Below, piece by piece: positions 8,061-17,473 of a DNA stretch of 64,000 nucleotides. The first letter of the stretch is position 1. Each line of letters opens with the position of its first letter. The DNA is taken from positions 1-64,000 of the forward strand of contig NZ_JABXKL010000097.1 in the NCBI RefSeq assembly GCF_017114995.1, read 5' to 3'. Source of the DNA: Nostoc sp. NMS9. GTDB taxonomy: Bacteria > Cyanobacteriota > Cyanobacteriia > Cyanobacteriales > Nostocaceae. A program made the translations under genes and the position numbers. Below the pieces are notes generated by a model. That model was given only the letters and a program-made list of their open reading frames with translations. It was not told where the DNA came from and searched no databases.

Positions 8061-8262
8061 ATTTTGAAATTTTGTTTATTGTATTTATCTTACAAGAATA
8101 TCTAAGTATTTATCCTACAGTAATCTTTAAATATTTAAATTTAAAGTAAATCTCTAATAGCTAGTTAATAAGCAGTTTTATGATTGCTGCTAGATGATTA
8201 ACTTTTTCTAATGTAGTGAAATTAAATTTGCTATTTGGTAGTTTTTGCAATGCTCAATTGCT

Positions 8263-9507
8263 TTAATTGATTCTTTTGTTAGCTGCTGATTTAGCTACTA
8301 GACTATTCATATTAGTTAATGGGAACTCAACAAATTTTTCTAGAAAACTCTTTAGTGGAGTAGGTTGGTTTGGAAGTGATGTTCCCGTATTAATAAATGT
8401 GTAAATTAAAATTATTACTATCAAACTAGTGGTTGCACCAAGACCGATACCCAGCAGCAAAATAAAGTTTTTATAAGTTAGCAAATAGGTATCATCAGCT
8501 TTGTGGCTGATATCAGCAGATTGTGAAGGCTGTGACAACGCTACATCAGAATTAAGGGCTTGCAAAGCTTCTGTGGCAGATTGATACCGTTGGTTGTAGC
8601 GATCGCGAACCATTGTATCTAAAATATTTGCCAGAGCATCACTTACCTGGGCGCGATCGCGCCAGATAACTTCTCCAGTGCTGGGATCTTCTGGTAGTTG
8701 CTCAGGTATTAAACCTGTTAAAGCTTGAATCCCAATCATCCCGACTGCATAGATATCGCTGCAAAGTTTTGGCTTTCCCTTAGCCTGTTCGCTTGGCATA
8801 TAGCCAGGAGTCCCAACAGCAATTGTTAAGCCTGCTCCCAAAGCACCAATTTTCTTAATACTGCCAAAATCAATTAGCACAATCTTCTGATCGGATGACC
8901 GCCGCATTAAGTTTTGAGGCTTAATATCTCGGTGAATAATATCGTGTTGGTGGACGAAAGCCAGCACTTCGAGGATGTCTTTTAATAAATTTAAAACTGT
9001 ATTCTCGTTAAGAGGCTGACCTGGTACAATTTCTTGAGTCAAGGCATGACCGTCAATAAATTCCTGGACTAAATAAAAATCTCCATCTTCATTAAAATGG
9101 GCAAACAGTCTGGGAATTTGATCGTGGTCGTTGCCTAGCTGGTATAAAACTTCCGCTTCCCGATCAAATAGCTTTTTAGCGATAGGTAGAACAACAGGGT
9201 TGGAATCTTTTGGGTCGAAATGTTTGACGACACAATGAGGTTGTCCTGGTAAATCTAAGTCAATGGCCAAGTAGGTATCACCAGAACCTCCGCTTCCTAG
9301 TTGTTTAATAATCTCAAAGCGATTCCGAAGTGTTTTTCTTTTGAGAGAGAATCGATGTCTATTACGTATAGCACCCCCTAACAAGTAAGTATTATCAGAT
9401 TCTCCACTTTCCATCACTTTGACAGTTTCAAAGCGACTTCGGAGTGTTTTTCTCACTAGAGGGTTCTGGCTCATGTGGCGTATACTACTTCTTAATTTAC
9501 TGACCAT
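8263..9507 (-). CDS. Membrane-anchored Ser/Thr protein kinase with duplicated glycine-loop segment
   Basis: The protein has 414 residues. The Hanks-type kinase domain spans about 64-315: glycine loop LGSGGSGDTYL, ATP-binding K95, catalytic HRD at 192-194, DFG at 213-215 and GTPGYMPSEQ in the activation region. A membrane segment lies at about 347-369 with a short outer tail. Residues 20-42 (KTLRSRFETVK to NTYL) repeat residues 58-80 (KTLRNRFEIIK to DTYL), and the DNA is also clearly similar. A 114-bp tandem duplication has therefore added a degenerate second glycine loop. Substrates are unknown. The gene stands alone between a PstS-like gene and a repeat-filled region. Confidence 0.9.
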   Translation of the reverse strand: MVSKLRSSIRHMSQNPLVRKTLRSRFETVKVMESGESDNTYLLGGAIRNRHRFSLKRKTLRNRFEIIKQLGSGGSGDTYLAIDLDLPGQPHCVVKHFDPKDSNPVVLPIAKKLFDREAEVLYQLGNDHDQIPRLFAHFNEDGDFYLVQEFIDGHALTQEIVPGQPLNENTVLNLLKDILEVLAFVHQHDIIHRDIKPQNLMRRSSDQKIVLIDFGSIKKIGALGAGLTIAVGTPGYMPSEQAKGKPKLCSDIYAVGMIGIQALTGLIPEQLPEDPSTGEVIWRDRAQVSDALANILDTMVRDRYNQRYQSATEALQALNSDVALSQPSQSADISHKADDTYLLTYKNFILLLGIGLGATTSLIVIILIYTFINTGTSLPNQPTPLKSFLEKFVEFPLTNMNSLVAKSAANKRIN

Positions 9508-10014
9508 TCAGAGCTTGGGTGAGGTTATGAATAACTGCTTGCTGCTAGATTTGCTGGTATTTGCGGCAGTTAGCCATCAGGCGACCTATGCTTTGGATAA
9601 ATTGGATACTTAGTTGATTGATTGCTTTCTTTAATACCTTTATAGGTATTTTAATACAAAATTAATTTATGAAATACTTCTGTAATTTTATCACTTAAGT
9701 AAGTTTAACACTAGTCCACAGTCTTGAAACTGTGGGCATAAAACAATATTCAGCAGTCAGGATCTTTATTTATTTTAACTGTTAAGTTTGATTACTGACA
9801 AAACTTTGAATAGTAAAATTTAAAGGCACAAATATCCTGACAGTGTTCGCCGCAATTTTGTTACCAGATTTTAGCCATTATCAATCGCGATCGCGTTGTC
9901 AGATCAATGTGAGTTCGACGAAAAAACTAAAAAAGATCGGATAAGTTCTTGAGCTAAATATCGAGTGATGGTTTTTGAGGTAAATTAGGTGTAACTTTTC
10001 AATCACTCACACAT

Positions 10015-10138
10015 TAGACCTCTTGCAAAAGTCCCCTAACACCCCACCCCCAACCCCTCCCCGCAGGCGGGGAGGGGAGAATTTGACGTAAGTCAAAGGC
10101 GGGGTGGGATTCTTTTTTTGATTTATGCAAGAAGTCTA
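10015..10138. mobile_element. 124-bp inverted-repeat element (MITE-like)
   Basis: The left end TAGACCTCTTGCAAAA and the right end TTTATGCAAGAAGTCTA are near-perfect inverted repeats. The interior has a G/C-rich hairpin (CCTCCCCGCAGGCGGGGAGG) and a GGCGGGGTGGG block complementary to the C-rich left part. There is no coding capacity. A half copy lies at 1427. Confidence 0.7.
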
Positions 10139-10686
10139 TTTTACGATCGCGATCTACTCATAATTCTGGCAAATCTATAATACGTATTCGCTTCCACGAA
10201 ATACCACAATTAATATGTGATACTGATACCAATTGTTAAAAAATAATCCATCCCTACCTACTCTTAGCAAGGCGAGAGTGCGCGTTGGGCTATCTGTCGT
10301 AAACGTTTTTTGAATTGGTACGAGCTACTTAAATGATAAAGCAAAATTGCGAATTACAATGCTTGCAATATCTGGAAGAACTTCAAGTTTCCACTTTTTT
10401 GGCTAGAAAAAATATTAGGACTGCATTTCCTTAAATTAAATTCGCATCAATTTGCGAACTTTCTTTATTTATTGGTTTACTTAGTCCTTGGGATATCAAT
10501 TTACAGTATATTAGCTGGTTATTCAATACTTTCTCCAAAACATCCTACTTTTCCGACCTTTCCCACCTTTTACTTAACTCGCATATACAGCAGATTGCAA
10601 GTTAATGAAGTACAAAAATACCCCTCCCTAACCCTCCCGTATGTATTGGGGAGGGAACTAGATTGGGAATTTCCCCCCTTTACAAA

Positions 10687-10928
10687 GCTACGGTGTATAC
10701 ACAAGTCTGAAATAGTTTACTCACCTGGTTTTTCGTGTCAGTTTTACCCTACCCTAACCCTCCCCGATGCATTGGGGAGCCACTGCGTTGGGCGGGCAAT
10801 GCCCGACTTGTTCGCGCAGCGTCTCCCCTTGGGAGAAGCATGTGGCGTGAGGGAACTAGATTCCTGTTTCCACCCAATGCATCGGGGGGATTAAGGGGGG
10901 TAATTTGACTTGTGTATATACCGTAGCT
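10687..10928. mobile_element. Inverted-repeat element, family GCTACGGTGTACACACAAGT, copy A
   Basis: The termini are inverted repeats of about 22 bases with one mismatch (10687-10708 and 10907-10928), continued outward by matching C-rich and G-rich tracts. The interior is nearly the same as the reverse complement of the copy at 49032-49273. It includes the CCCTCCCCGATGCATTGGGG motif and an inner palindromic block at 10780-10850. No protein is encoded. Confidence 0.75.
10780..10850. repeat. Innermost palindromic repeat block nested in copy A
   Basis: The block from CCACTGCGTTGGGCGGGCAA to GCATGTGGCGTGA interrupts the otherwise continuous ATTGGGGAG-GGAACTAGA motif of the surrounding element. 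The same block sits at the same place in the copy near 49110-49180. Confidence 0.6.
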
Positions 10929-11162
10929 TTACAAGGGGGGTAAGGATGTACTTCATTTAGATGCAAAATGTGTATATCACTTGCGATAACTCAGTTGCAT
11001 CTAGCAAAAGTAATAGTGGGAATAGTCTACGCTTGTTTTAATATATTTTTTATTTAACTTTTTTAAGTAAACGATAAATATGCATTATTCATAACCTTTG
11101 TAGAGACATAGCACTGCTACTTCTCTACAATCTTTTTCACTGATATTTTTATTCTGTTAATT

Positions 11163-11186
11163 AAAAAAGCCCCCTAGTGGGGGCTT
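11163..11186 (-). terminator. Rho-independent terminator of the ctaCDE operon
   Basis: On the minus strand AAGCCCCC-actag-GGGGGCTT forms a strong eight-base stem followed by a T run (AAAAAA at 11163-11168 on the plus strand). It lies 43 bases after the ctaE stop. Confidence 0.85.
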
Positions 11187-11228
11187 ATTAAGTTGTCCGC
11201 GTGGATTGAACAACTAATTAATTAATAC

Positions 11229-11855
11229 TCACAGTAGATACAGTAATCCGAACAAAATAATCCAAATCACGTCAACGAAGTGCCAGTAGATTTCGGCTGC
11301 TTCAATACCAAAGTGCTTTTCGTTACTATAGTGACCCGGAACGCGCGATCGCCACAACACAGCAACAATTGCTAAAACGCCGATAGTAACGTGCAATCCG
11401 TGGAAACCAGTCAAAACGTAAAATGCACTGGCAAATAAATTGGTAGTTAAACCAAATTCTAAATGGGTATATTCATATACTTGACCCACCAAGAAAATAG
11501 CACCCATTGCAGCGGTAATTGCTAACCAGATTTGCGCACCCCGTGTATCGTTCTTTTTAATAGCAGTGTCGGCATTGTGCATGACAAAACTACTAGAAAT
11601 TAGATTGATGGTGTTAACTCCAGGTAGCAATAGTTCTAATTCTGGGGTACCTGCTGGCGGCCATGCAGGTAAGGTAGCACGGAAAGCCAAGTAGGCTCCG
11701 AACAGTCCCATAAAAATCATCCCTTCAGCAATCAGGAAAACAATTAGCCCAAACAGGCGATGGTCTGGATGTTCTTCATGATGACCGACAGACGCTTCCG
11801 CCGCGTGGTGATGATTCAGTTCCGTTTTAGCTGGGTCAATAGTTTGACTTTGCAT
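11229..11855 (-). CDS. ctaE: Cytochrome c oxidase subunit III
   Basis: This 208-residue protein has five predicted membrane helices, a short bacterial-type subunit III. Family segments include LFGLIVFLIAEGMIFMGLFG, SSFVMHNADTAIKKND, LTGFHGLHVTIGVLAI and the C-terminal EAAEIYWHFVDVIWIILF. It stabilises the subunit I-II core of the thylakoid or plasma-membrane aa3-type oxidase. It is the last gene of a ctaC-ctaD-ctaE operon, separated from ctaD by 123 bases that contain short tandem repeats. A strong terminator follows. Confidence 0.97.
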   Translation of the reverse strand: MQSQTIDPAKTELNHHHAAEASVGHHEEHPDHRLFGLIVFLIAEGMIFMGLFGAYLAFRATLPAWPPAGTPELELLLPGVNTINLISSSFVMHNADTAIKKNDTRGAQIWLAITAAMGAIFLVGQVYEYTHLEFGLTTNLFASAFYVLTGFHGLHVTIGVLAIVAVLWRSRVPGHYSNEKHFGIEAAEIYWHFVDVIWIILFGLLYLL

Positions 11856-11879
11856 GAATTTTGATAAGTGGGGAATGAG

Positions 11880-11925
11880 GAGTTAAAAGTTAGGAGTTAA
11901 AAGTTAGGAGTTAAAAATTTTGAAC
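11880..11925. repeat. Short tandem repeats between ctaD and ctaE
   Basis: The unit gagttaaaagttag is repeated about three times in the ctaD-ctaE spacer, and related gagtt or actcat runs follow to the ctaD stop. Similar units occur at 29160-29237. Confidence 0.75.
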
Positions 11926-11978
11926 TAACAACTTTATTAAAGTCATAACTCATCATTCATAACTCATAACTCCTAACT

Positions 11979-13715
11979 CTATTTCCGGTCTTCGGGATTG
12001 GCGGCAACCGCTGGGTCGGGTTCTGCTCTTAATACTGAGTTTGGCCCACCAGATAAGATTGGATTGGGATCGGATAAAGGTACACCTTCATTAGCATTTT
12101 CCAAACCGTAGTCGTAGGGGCCTGTAGCCAGTACTGGGGTTTGATCAAAATTCTCGATCGCTGGCGGTGAGGTTGTCATCCACTCTAAGGTAAGTGCCCT
12201 CCAGGGATTATTACCAGCTTTCTCACCGTATAACCAACTCCAAATCGCATTGATGATGAAGGGGAATGTCGAAACTGCTAGTATGTAAGCGCCATAAGTG
12301 CAGATTTCGTTGAGAAAGGTAAATTTGGGGTCATACTGGGCGATACGGCGGTTCATGCCCATTAATCCCAGCTTATGCATTGGTAAGAAGGTCATGTTTA
12401 GACCAACTATTGTTAAGGCAAAGTGAACCTTACCCCAAAATTCGTTCACCATCCGTCCCGTCATTTTCGGGAACCAGTGGTAAATCGCCGCATAAATGCC
12501 GAGAACACTACCACCAAATAGCACGTAGTGCAAGTGCGCCACCACAAAATAGGTGTCGTGAACGTGAATGTCAAAAGGCACTGCCGCCAACATCACGCCA
12601 CTGATCCCACCAATCACAAAGGTGCCAACAAAGCCAATAGCGAACAGCATGGCACTGTTAAGCCGGATTTTTCCACCCCACATGGTTGCTAACCAGCTGA
12701 AAATTTTAATTCCTGTGGGTACGGCAATGATCATGGTGGTGATCATAAAGAACATCCGCAACCAACCGGGGATACCGCTGGTAAACATGTGGTGTGCCCA
12801 AACAATTAGCCCCAAAAAGCTAATGGCTAGAGACGAATAAGCGATCGCTTTGTAGCCAAAAATCGGCTTGCGGGAATGCACGGGGATAATTTCCGAAATT
12901 GCCCCAAAAAAAGGCAAAATCATGATGTAAACCGCTGGGTGGGAGTAAAACCAGAACATGTGCTGGTATACTACTGGGTCGCCACCGCCAGTTGGGTTAA
13001 AAAATGTTGTCCCGGCAATTAAGTCAAAGGCAAGCAGAATCAGACCTGCTGCTAACACTGGCGTAGATACCAAAGTCAGTGCCGAGGTAGCAAACATCGC
13101 CCAGCAGAATAAGGGCATTTGATGAACCCCCATACCAGGGATACGCATCTTGAGCAATGTGACAAGGAAATTGATTGCCCCTAAAATCGATGACGTACCT
13201 AGTAGGAGGACGCTCATAATCCAAATTCCCTCACCTACTTGACCTGTTACCAAGCTCAGGGGAGGGTAGGAAGTCCAACCCGCATCTGGTGCATCGCCTA
13301 CCACTAAACTAGCGATCAACAATAAACCCGCAGGGGGAATCATCCAAAAGGCAACAGCATTCAAGCGTGGGAATGCCATATCCTTTGCCCCAATCATCAA
13401 GGGGATGAGGAAGTTAGCAAAACCCGCACCAGCTGGCACTATCCACAAGAAAATCATGATCGTGGCGTGCAGCGTAAATAAGCTGTTGTAGACTTCAGGG
13501 GTGACAAAATCGACTTCTGGGGTTCGCAGTTCTGTACGAACCAAGTCAGCCATCACCCCACCAATGCAGTAGAAAATGAACGTAGTGACTAGGTATTGAA
13601 TCCCAATCACCTTATGGTCGGTGTTGAAGCCAAAGTAGTCTTGCCATTTTCTGATCCCTGGCTCCTCACTAAGAGCGGGGATATTGGCAGTTTCTTGCAA
13701 CTGAGCTTGTGTCAT
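11979..13715 (-). CDS. ctaD: Cytochrome c oxidase subunit I
   Basis: This 578-residue protein with twelve membrane helices is the haem-copper catalytic subunit. Visible ligand motifs are the helix-II histidine in LHATIMIFLW, the Cu-B and cross-linked histidine-tyrosine region HPAVYIMILPFFG, the HH pair in VWAHHMFTSG and the haem ligands in HDTYFVVAHLHYVLFGG. The enzyme reduces oxygen to water with electrons from cytochrome c or plastocyanin and pumps protons. The gene lies between ctaC (54 bases upstream) and ctaE. The C-terminal 60 residues after the last helix are polar and rich in proline and asparagine, as in other cyanobacteria. Confidence 0.98.
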   Translation of the reverse strand: MTQAQLQETANIPALSEEPGIRKWQDYFGFNTDHKVIGIQYLVTTFIFYCIGGVMADLVRTELRTPEVDFVTPEVYNSLFTLHATIMIFLWIVPAGAGFANFLIPLMIGAKDMAFPRLNAVAFWMIPPAGLLLIASLVVGDAPDAGWTSYPPLSLVTGQVGEGIWIMSVLLLGTSSILGAINFLVTLLKMRIPGMGVHQMPLFCWAMFATSALTLVSTPVLAAGLILLAFDLIAGTTFFNPTGGGDPVVYQHMFWFYSHPAVYIMILPFFGAISEIIPVHSRKPIFGYKAIAYSSLAISFLGLIVWAHHMFTSGIPGWLRMFFMITTMIIAVPTGIKIFSWLATMWGGKIRLNSAMLFAIGFVGTFVIGGISGVMLAAVPFDIHVHDTYFVVAHLHYVLFGGSVLGIYAAIYHWFPKMTGRMVNEFWGKVHFALTIVGLNMTFLPMHKLGLMGMNRRIAQYDPKFTFLNEICTYGAYILAVSTFPFIINAIWSWLYGEKAGNNPWRALTLEWMTTSPPAIENFDQTPVLATGPYDYGLENANEGVPLSDPNPILSGGPNSVLRAEPDPAVAANPEDRK

Positions 13716-13769
13716 AAGAATGCTGAGTGCTGAGTGCTGAGTTATTGCACTTTTAAGATGGACTATTAA

Positions 13770-14858
13770 TTAATGGTGAACTTGATGGAGGATTTCTGGT
13801 TTAATTCCCATATCCTTGGTGTAAGGAGCGAGAAATTCATTTGGGGATAGATCCGCAGGGTTAACAGCAATGGCTTGATTTAGCGTTTCTTTGCTGGCAA
13901 CTAGCTGTTCTTGCATCCATTTATCAAAGGCTTCTTGTGGCTCAACAACTACTGGCGCTCTCATTGCACCGTGGTAGGGGCCACAAAGTTCAGCACAGAT
14001 CAGGGTATAATCTCCTGCTTTTTGGGGAGTGAAGCGAATCTCGCTTTGCCTACCAGGAATCGCATCTTGTTTCAGGCGGAACTCTGGCACCCAGAAGGCA
14101 TGAATGACATCGTTGGCGGTCATACTGATTTGCACTTCTCGCCCGATGGGGACGTGCATTTCACCTGTAGTTATACCAGTTTCAGGATAGGTGAAAATCC
14201 AGGCATATTGTAGACCAGTGACGTTGACTTGTAATTCAGCTGGTTTACCTGCTTTATCAGGAGTTCCTCCAATTGTCGGAGCTACAATACCTACACCTGG
14301 GGCATTCCGCAGTTGGGGAACTTGGTCAGCGTTGCGGACTTCTGCCGTAGCTGGGTCTTGCATTGCCTCATCAGATTTTTCTTGATTAAGGTTGGGTTCG
14401 GTGCTGGGAGGGGTATCGCTTAAAGTTGCGGCTATTGCACTTCCATGCCCTGGCATTTTCATCGACTCCTGATTCATCGGTGCTTCATGGATAGCATGGG
14501 GATCAAAGCCACCGATTTCGTTGTACACATCAAAGCTGTAAACAGAAATACCGATAACGATAATTGCTGGGATCGCCGTCCAGAGAATTTCTAGAGGTAC
14601 ATTGCCCTCAACTGGTGGACCGTCTTCATTGTCACCTGCACGCCGACGATATCTAAATGCAGAGTAAATTAAAATACCTTCAACGAGCAGAAATATCCCT
14701 GTAGAAACGATCATCATCGCATTGAACAGACCATCCACCAAGACGGCTTCATCCGTGGCTGCTGCTGGCAACAGACCGTGATTTTGACCGTACCAAAGGC
14801 TGGCGAGCGTTAGCACGATGCCAATGAGTAATGTCCAGATTGAACTTGGAATCTTCAC
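13770..14858 (-). CDS. ctaC: Cytochrome c oxidase subunit II
   Basis: The protein has 362 residues. Two N-terminal membrane helices are followed by a cupredoxin domain with the Cu-A site: histidine in IHAFWVPEF and the CAELCGPYHGAM cluster with two cysteines, glutamate, histidine and methionine. An extra linker of about 80 residues, rich in proline, asparagine and acidic residues, separates the membrane part from the cupredoxin fold and makes the protein longer than typical subunit II. No cytochrome c domain is fused. It receives electrons from soluble donors and passes them to subunit I. It is the first gene of the ctaCDE operon and is divergent from ctaA. Confidence 0.97.
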   Translation of the reverse strand: MKIPSSIWTLLIGIVLTLASLWYGQNHGLLPAAATDEAVLVDGLFNAMMIVSTGIFLLVEGILIYSAFRYRRRAGDNEDGPPVEGNVPLEILWTAIPAIIVIGISVYSFDVYNEIGGFDPHAIHEAPMNQESMKMPGHGSAIAATLSDTPPSTEPNLNQEKSDEAMQDPATAEVRNADQVPQLRNAPGVGIVAPTIGGTPDKAGKPAELQVNVTGLQYAWIFTYPETGITTGEMHVPIGREVQISMTANDVIHAFWVPEFRLKQDAIPGRQSEIRFTPQKAGDYTLICAELCGPYHGAMRAPVVVEPQEAFDKWMQEQLVASKETLNQAIAVNPADLSPNEFLAPYTKDMGIKPEILHQVHH

Positions 14859-15262
14859 GGCTTACTTAATTGAATTTACTACGTTATCTTAAAGCTGCTC
14901 ACTTACTAAGGTAGTCTAGGCTGTCAGACATGGGGAACAAAGGTCTGAAATTTTTATTAATTTTTTTGCCTATTTCACTAATTTTGAGTATGAGTTTACT
15001 ATCATACAACGCCAAAAATAGATGCAAATCAGTGAAAAAATTTAACGAAAAATTTAGAATGCTTAAATTAATTGTGATTAATCAATTTTTGACATCTTGA
15101 AAAATACCTAAAGCTTCAGGCAAAACCTTGCTGGAGTGATTCAAAGTATAAGTGAGTGCTAATCTATAAACCCATAGCCTATACGCTAGGGTGGAGATGG
15201 GACACTAAAAGAAAATTGAAAATTTTAAGAGATCCACCAAGAGCGGGCAGAAGGTATCATTC
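14859..15262. promoter_or_regulatory. Divergent promoter region between ctaC and ctaA
   Basis: These 404 AT-rich bases separate ctaC (minus) from ctaA (plus) and must hold the start sites of both units. A palindromic ATTGTGATTAATCAAT lies at about 15071-15086 and might be an operator. I could not assign a clear -35/-10 pair or a canonical NtcA site by eye. Confidence 0.4.
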
Positions 15263-16189
15263 ATGAGCGAATTTGTCCTACAACAACAAAATGAAGCGGC
15301 AGTTGAGCAGCAAAAGCCCAAGGAAATGATTCGGCGCTTGGTGTGGAAAATGTGCATAGCCACCTTAATTTTGATGGCCATAGGCAGTGCCACCCGCGTC
15401 ATGAATGCTGGGCTTGCTTGCCCAGACTGGCCCTTATGCTATGGCGAACTCGTGCCAGCCAAGCAAATGAATCTCCAAGTGTTTTTGGAGTGGTTTCACA
15501 GATTGGATGCGGCTTTAATTGGTGTAAGCGCGATCGCACTTTTCGGTTTATCCTGGTGGCGTCGTCGTTTCTTACCCTCTTGGCTGCCTTGGGCATCTAC
15601 ATTCGCCCTATTTCTAATCGTCTTCCAAGGTATCTTGGGAGGACTCACCGTTACCGAACTGTTGCGGTTTGATATCGTTACCGCCCATTTAGGAACGGCG
15701 CTGTTGTTTTTTACCACCCTCCTGATTATCGGCACAGCACTCACACCCTATCAGGGGAATGGAACCGTTGGTAAGTTGCCTTGGGTCGGTTTAACTGCTG
15801 CTGTTCTGGTTTACCTGCAAAGTCTGCTAGGTGCTTTGGTAGGCTCTCGCTGGGCGCTACACCAATGCCTCGGCGGTTCTCAACTTTGTACTGTAATGTA
15901 CAGCCATATTGCTGGTTTGGTGCCGCCAACAGTGGCAACCTTGGCAATGGTATTTATCTGTTGGCGGACACCAGCACTACATCCAGCCTTGCGGCGACTG
16001 GCAAATATGGCTGGTGCGTTGTTAATCTTACAAATCTTGTTGGGAGTCGCCACTTTCAAATTACACCTCCAAGTCGAGCCTCTCACAGTCTCTCATCAAG
16101 CTATAGGAGCTACTTTGCTAGGTACTTTGGTGGCTTTTACAGTTTTATCACTACGTGACTCAGCACTAACTGAGTCACGTCAGCGATAG
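15263..16189 (+). CDS. ctaA: Haem A synthase (COX15/CtaA type)
   Basis: The protein has 308 residues and about eight membrane helices. It converts haem O to haem A for the oxidase. Conserved haem-binding histidines lie in EWFHRLDAALIG, TAHLGTALLFF, SHIAGLVPPTVATL and VSHQAIGATLLG. The loop with AGLACPDWPLCYG and the later HQCLGGSQLC hold the cysteines typical of this family. The first 28 residues are a soluble glutamine-rich extension. It is transcribed away from ctaC and probably in one unit with ctaB downstream, although 315 bases with tandem repeats lie between. Confidence 0.96.
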   Translation: MSEFVLQQQNEAAVEQQKPKEMIRRLVWKMCIATLILMAIGSATRVMNAGLACPDWPLCYGELVPAKQMNLQVFLEWFHRLDAALIGVSAIALFGLSWWRRRFLPSWLPWASTFALFLIVFQGILGGLTVTELLRFDIVTAHLGTALLFFTTLLIIGTALTPYQGNGTVGKLPWVGLTAAVLVYLQSLLGALVGSRWALHQCLGGSQLCTVMYSHIAGLVPPTVATLAMVFICWRTPALHPALRRLANMAGALLILQILLGVATFKLHLQVEPLTVSHQAIGATLLGTLVAFTVLSLRDSALTESRQR

Positions 16190-16504
16190 CGGGGCGTTGA
16201 GCCAGTGCTGAGTGCTGAGTAAATAGTGGGGCATTGGGCATTGGGCATGGGGCACTTGTACTGAGCAACTTGTGCCGAGTGAAGCTGAGGTAAGCCGTTG
16301 GCGCAGGCTCTCGTAGAGAAGTATGGGGCATTGGTTCTTCTCCCTAATCTCCCCAGTTCCCATTCCCCACTAAACGATAGAGCTGCAACGGCGAGTATTG
16401 CGACCCATGCAGGTGTAGAAAATCTGTGTTTTCATTTGCCTGAAAGAGCCAGCTTGAGCGGGGGCTGCATATAAGTTTTTGAAAAATAAGGAACCAGAGC
16501 CAAA
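16190..16504. repeat. ctaA-ctaB spacer with short tandem repeats
   Basis: The spacer contains an inverted TGACTCAG/CTGAGTCA pair around the ctaA stop, ctgagtg units, a gcattgg/gcatggg run (16231-16252) and a palindromic Nostoc block near 16290-16320. No gene is visible. Confidence 0.6.
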
Positions 16505-17458
16505 ATGATTGAGACTAATGTCTCTCGCCATCACGAAACATTTTTCCAGGTAGTTCAAAGTTATTACCAGCTAACAAAGCCTCGAATTATTCCGTTGCTT
16601 TTGATCACCACGGCTGGAAGTATGTGGATTGCTGCTAAGGGAGAAGTAGACCCATTGCTGTTGCTAGTAACTCTCACTGGTGGCACTTTGGCTGCTGCAA
16701 GCGCCCAGACGATTAACTGTGTCTATGATCGGGATATTGATTATGACATGGAGCGGACGCGCCATCGTCCGATACCTTCGGGTAAGGTGCAGCCACGCGA
16801 TGCTCTAATTTTTGCGATCGCACTGGCAACGATTTCTTTTACACTCCTAGCAGTATTTGCCAACGTGTTAGCCGCCCTGTTAGCTTTCTCTGGCATCGTC
16901 TTTTATATTTTGGTCTATACCCACTGGCTAAAACGCCACACCACCCAGAATATCGTTGTTGGTGGGGCGGCTGGGGCAATTCCGGCGTTAGTGGGTTGGG
17001 CTGCTGTCACGGGGACATTAAGCTGGTCAGCATGGCTGATTTTTGCCATCGTCTTCTTGTGGACACCACCCCATTTCTGGGCGCTAGCTCTAATGATTAA
17101 AGATGACTACGCAAAAGTTGGGATACCAATGTTACCTGTGATTGAAGGTACTACGGCAACTGTAAAGCAGATTTGGTATTACACGCTGGTGACAGTATTT
17201 GCAACCGTGTTGTTGTTTTATCCCTTGGGCGCAAGTGGAATTCTTTATGCTGCGATCGCCCTAAGTCTGGGAGGATTATTTATCCACAAATCTTGGCGTT
17301 TGTTGCAAAATCCAGAGGATCGCACTGTAGCTAGAGAGTTGTTTCTCTATTCCATCTCCTACATGATGCTGTTGTGTCTGGGGATGGTAGTGGATAGCCT
17401 TCCCATTACCCATAATCTAATTAATGCAGCGATCAATCAGTTGCATTTTATAGCTTAG
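16505..17458 (+). CDS. ctaB: Protoheme IX farnesyltransferase (haem O synthase)
   Basis: This 317-residue UbiA-family prenyltransferase has about nine membrane helices. It attaches farnesyl to haem B to give haem O, the substrate of CtaA. The first aspartate-rich motif is NCVYDRDIDYDMERTRHRPI and the second region is KDDYAKVGIPMLPV; PPHFWALAL is also typical. With ctaA it completes the haem A pathway next to the oxidase genes. It is followed by a strong hairpin. Confidence 0.97.
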   Translation: MIETNVSRHHETFFQVVQSYYQLTKPRIIPLLLITTAGSMWIAAKGEVDPLLLLVTLTGGTLAAASAQTINCVYDRDIDYDMERTRHRPIPSGKVQPRDALIFAIALATISFTLLAVFANVLAALLAFSGIVFYILVYTHWLKRHTTQNIVVGGAAGAIPALVGWAAVTGTLSWSAWLIFAIVFLWTPPHFWALALMIKDDYAKVGIPMLPVIEGTTATVKQIWYYTLVTVFATVLLFYPLGASGILYAAIALSLGGLFIHKSWRLLQNPEDRTVARELFLYSISYMMLLCLGMVVDSLPITHNLINAAINQLHFIA

Positions 17459-17473
17459 GGGATGGAAAATTTA

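Larger units (their letters stand above)
10591..10970. repeat. Outer repeat element carrying nested insertions
   Basis: The left end TTGCAAGTTAATGAAGTACA (10595-10614) and the reverse complement of the right end starting at 10947 match at about 17 of 20 bases. A short form with similar ends but without the inner elements lies at 53963-54056. This suggests that the copy here was enlarged by insertions. Confidence 0.55.
9508..11162. other. 1.65-kb gene-free region with nested repeats
   Basis: No convincing gene was found. The region holds the 124-bp element at 10015-10138, a nested set of inverted-repeat elements at 10591-10970, HIP1 sites and AT-rich sequence. An open frame at 10472-10894 translates mostly repeat DNA and is not supported as a gene. 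Confidence 0.6.

Noticed and set aside
10472..10894. 140-codon plus-strand frame
   Set aside because: Most of it translates the repeat elements at 10591-10970; no domain, no ribosome-binding site.
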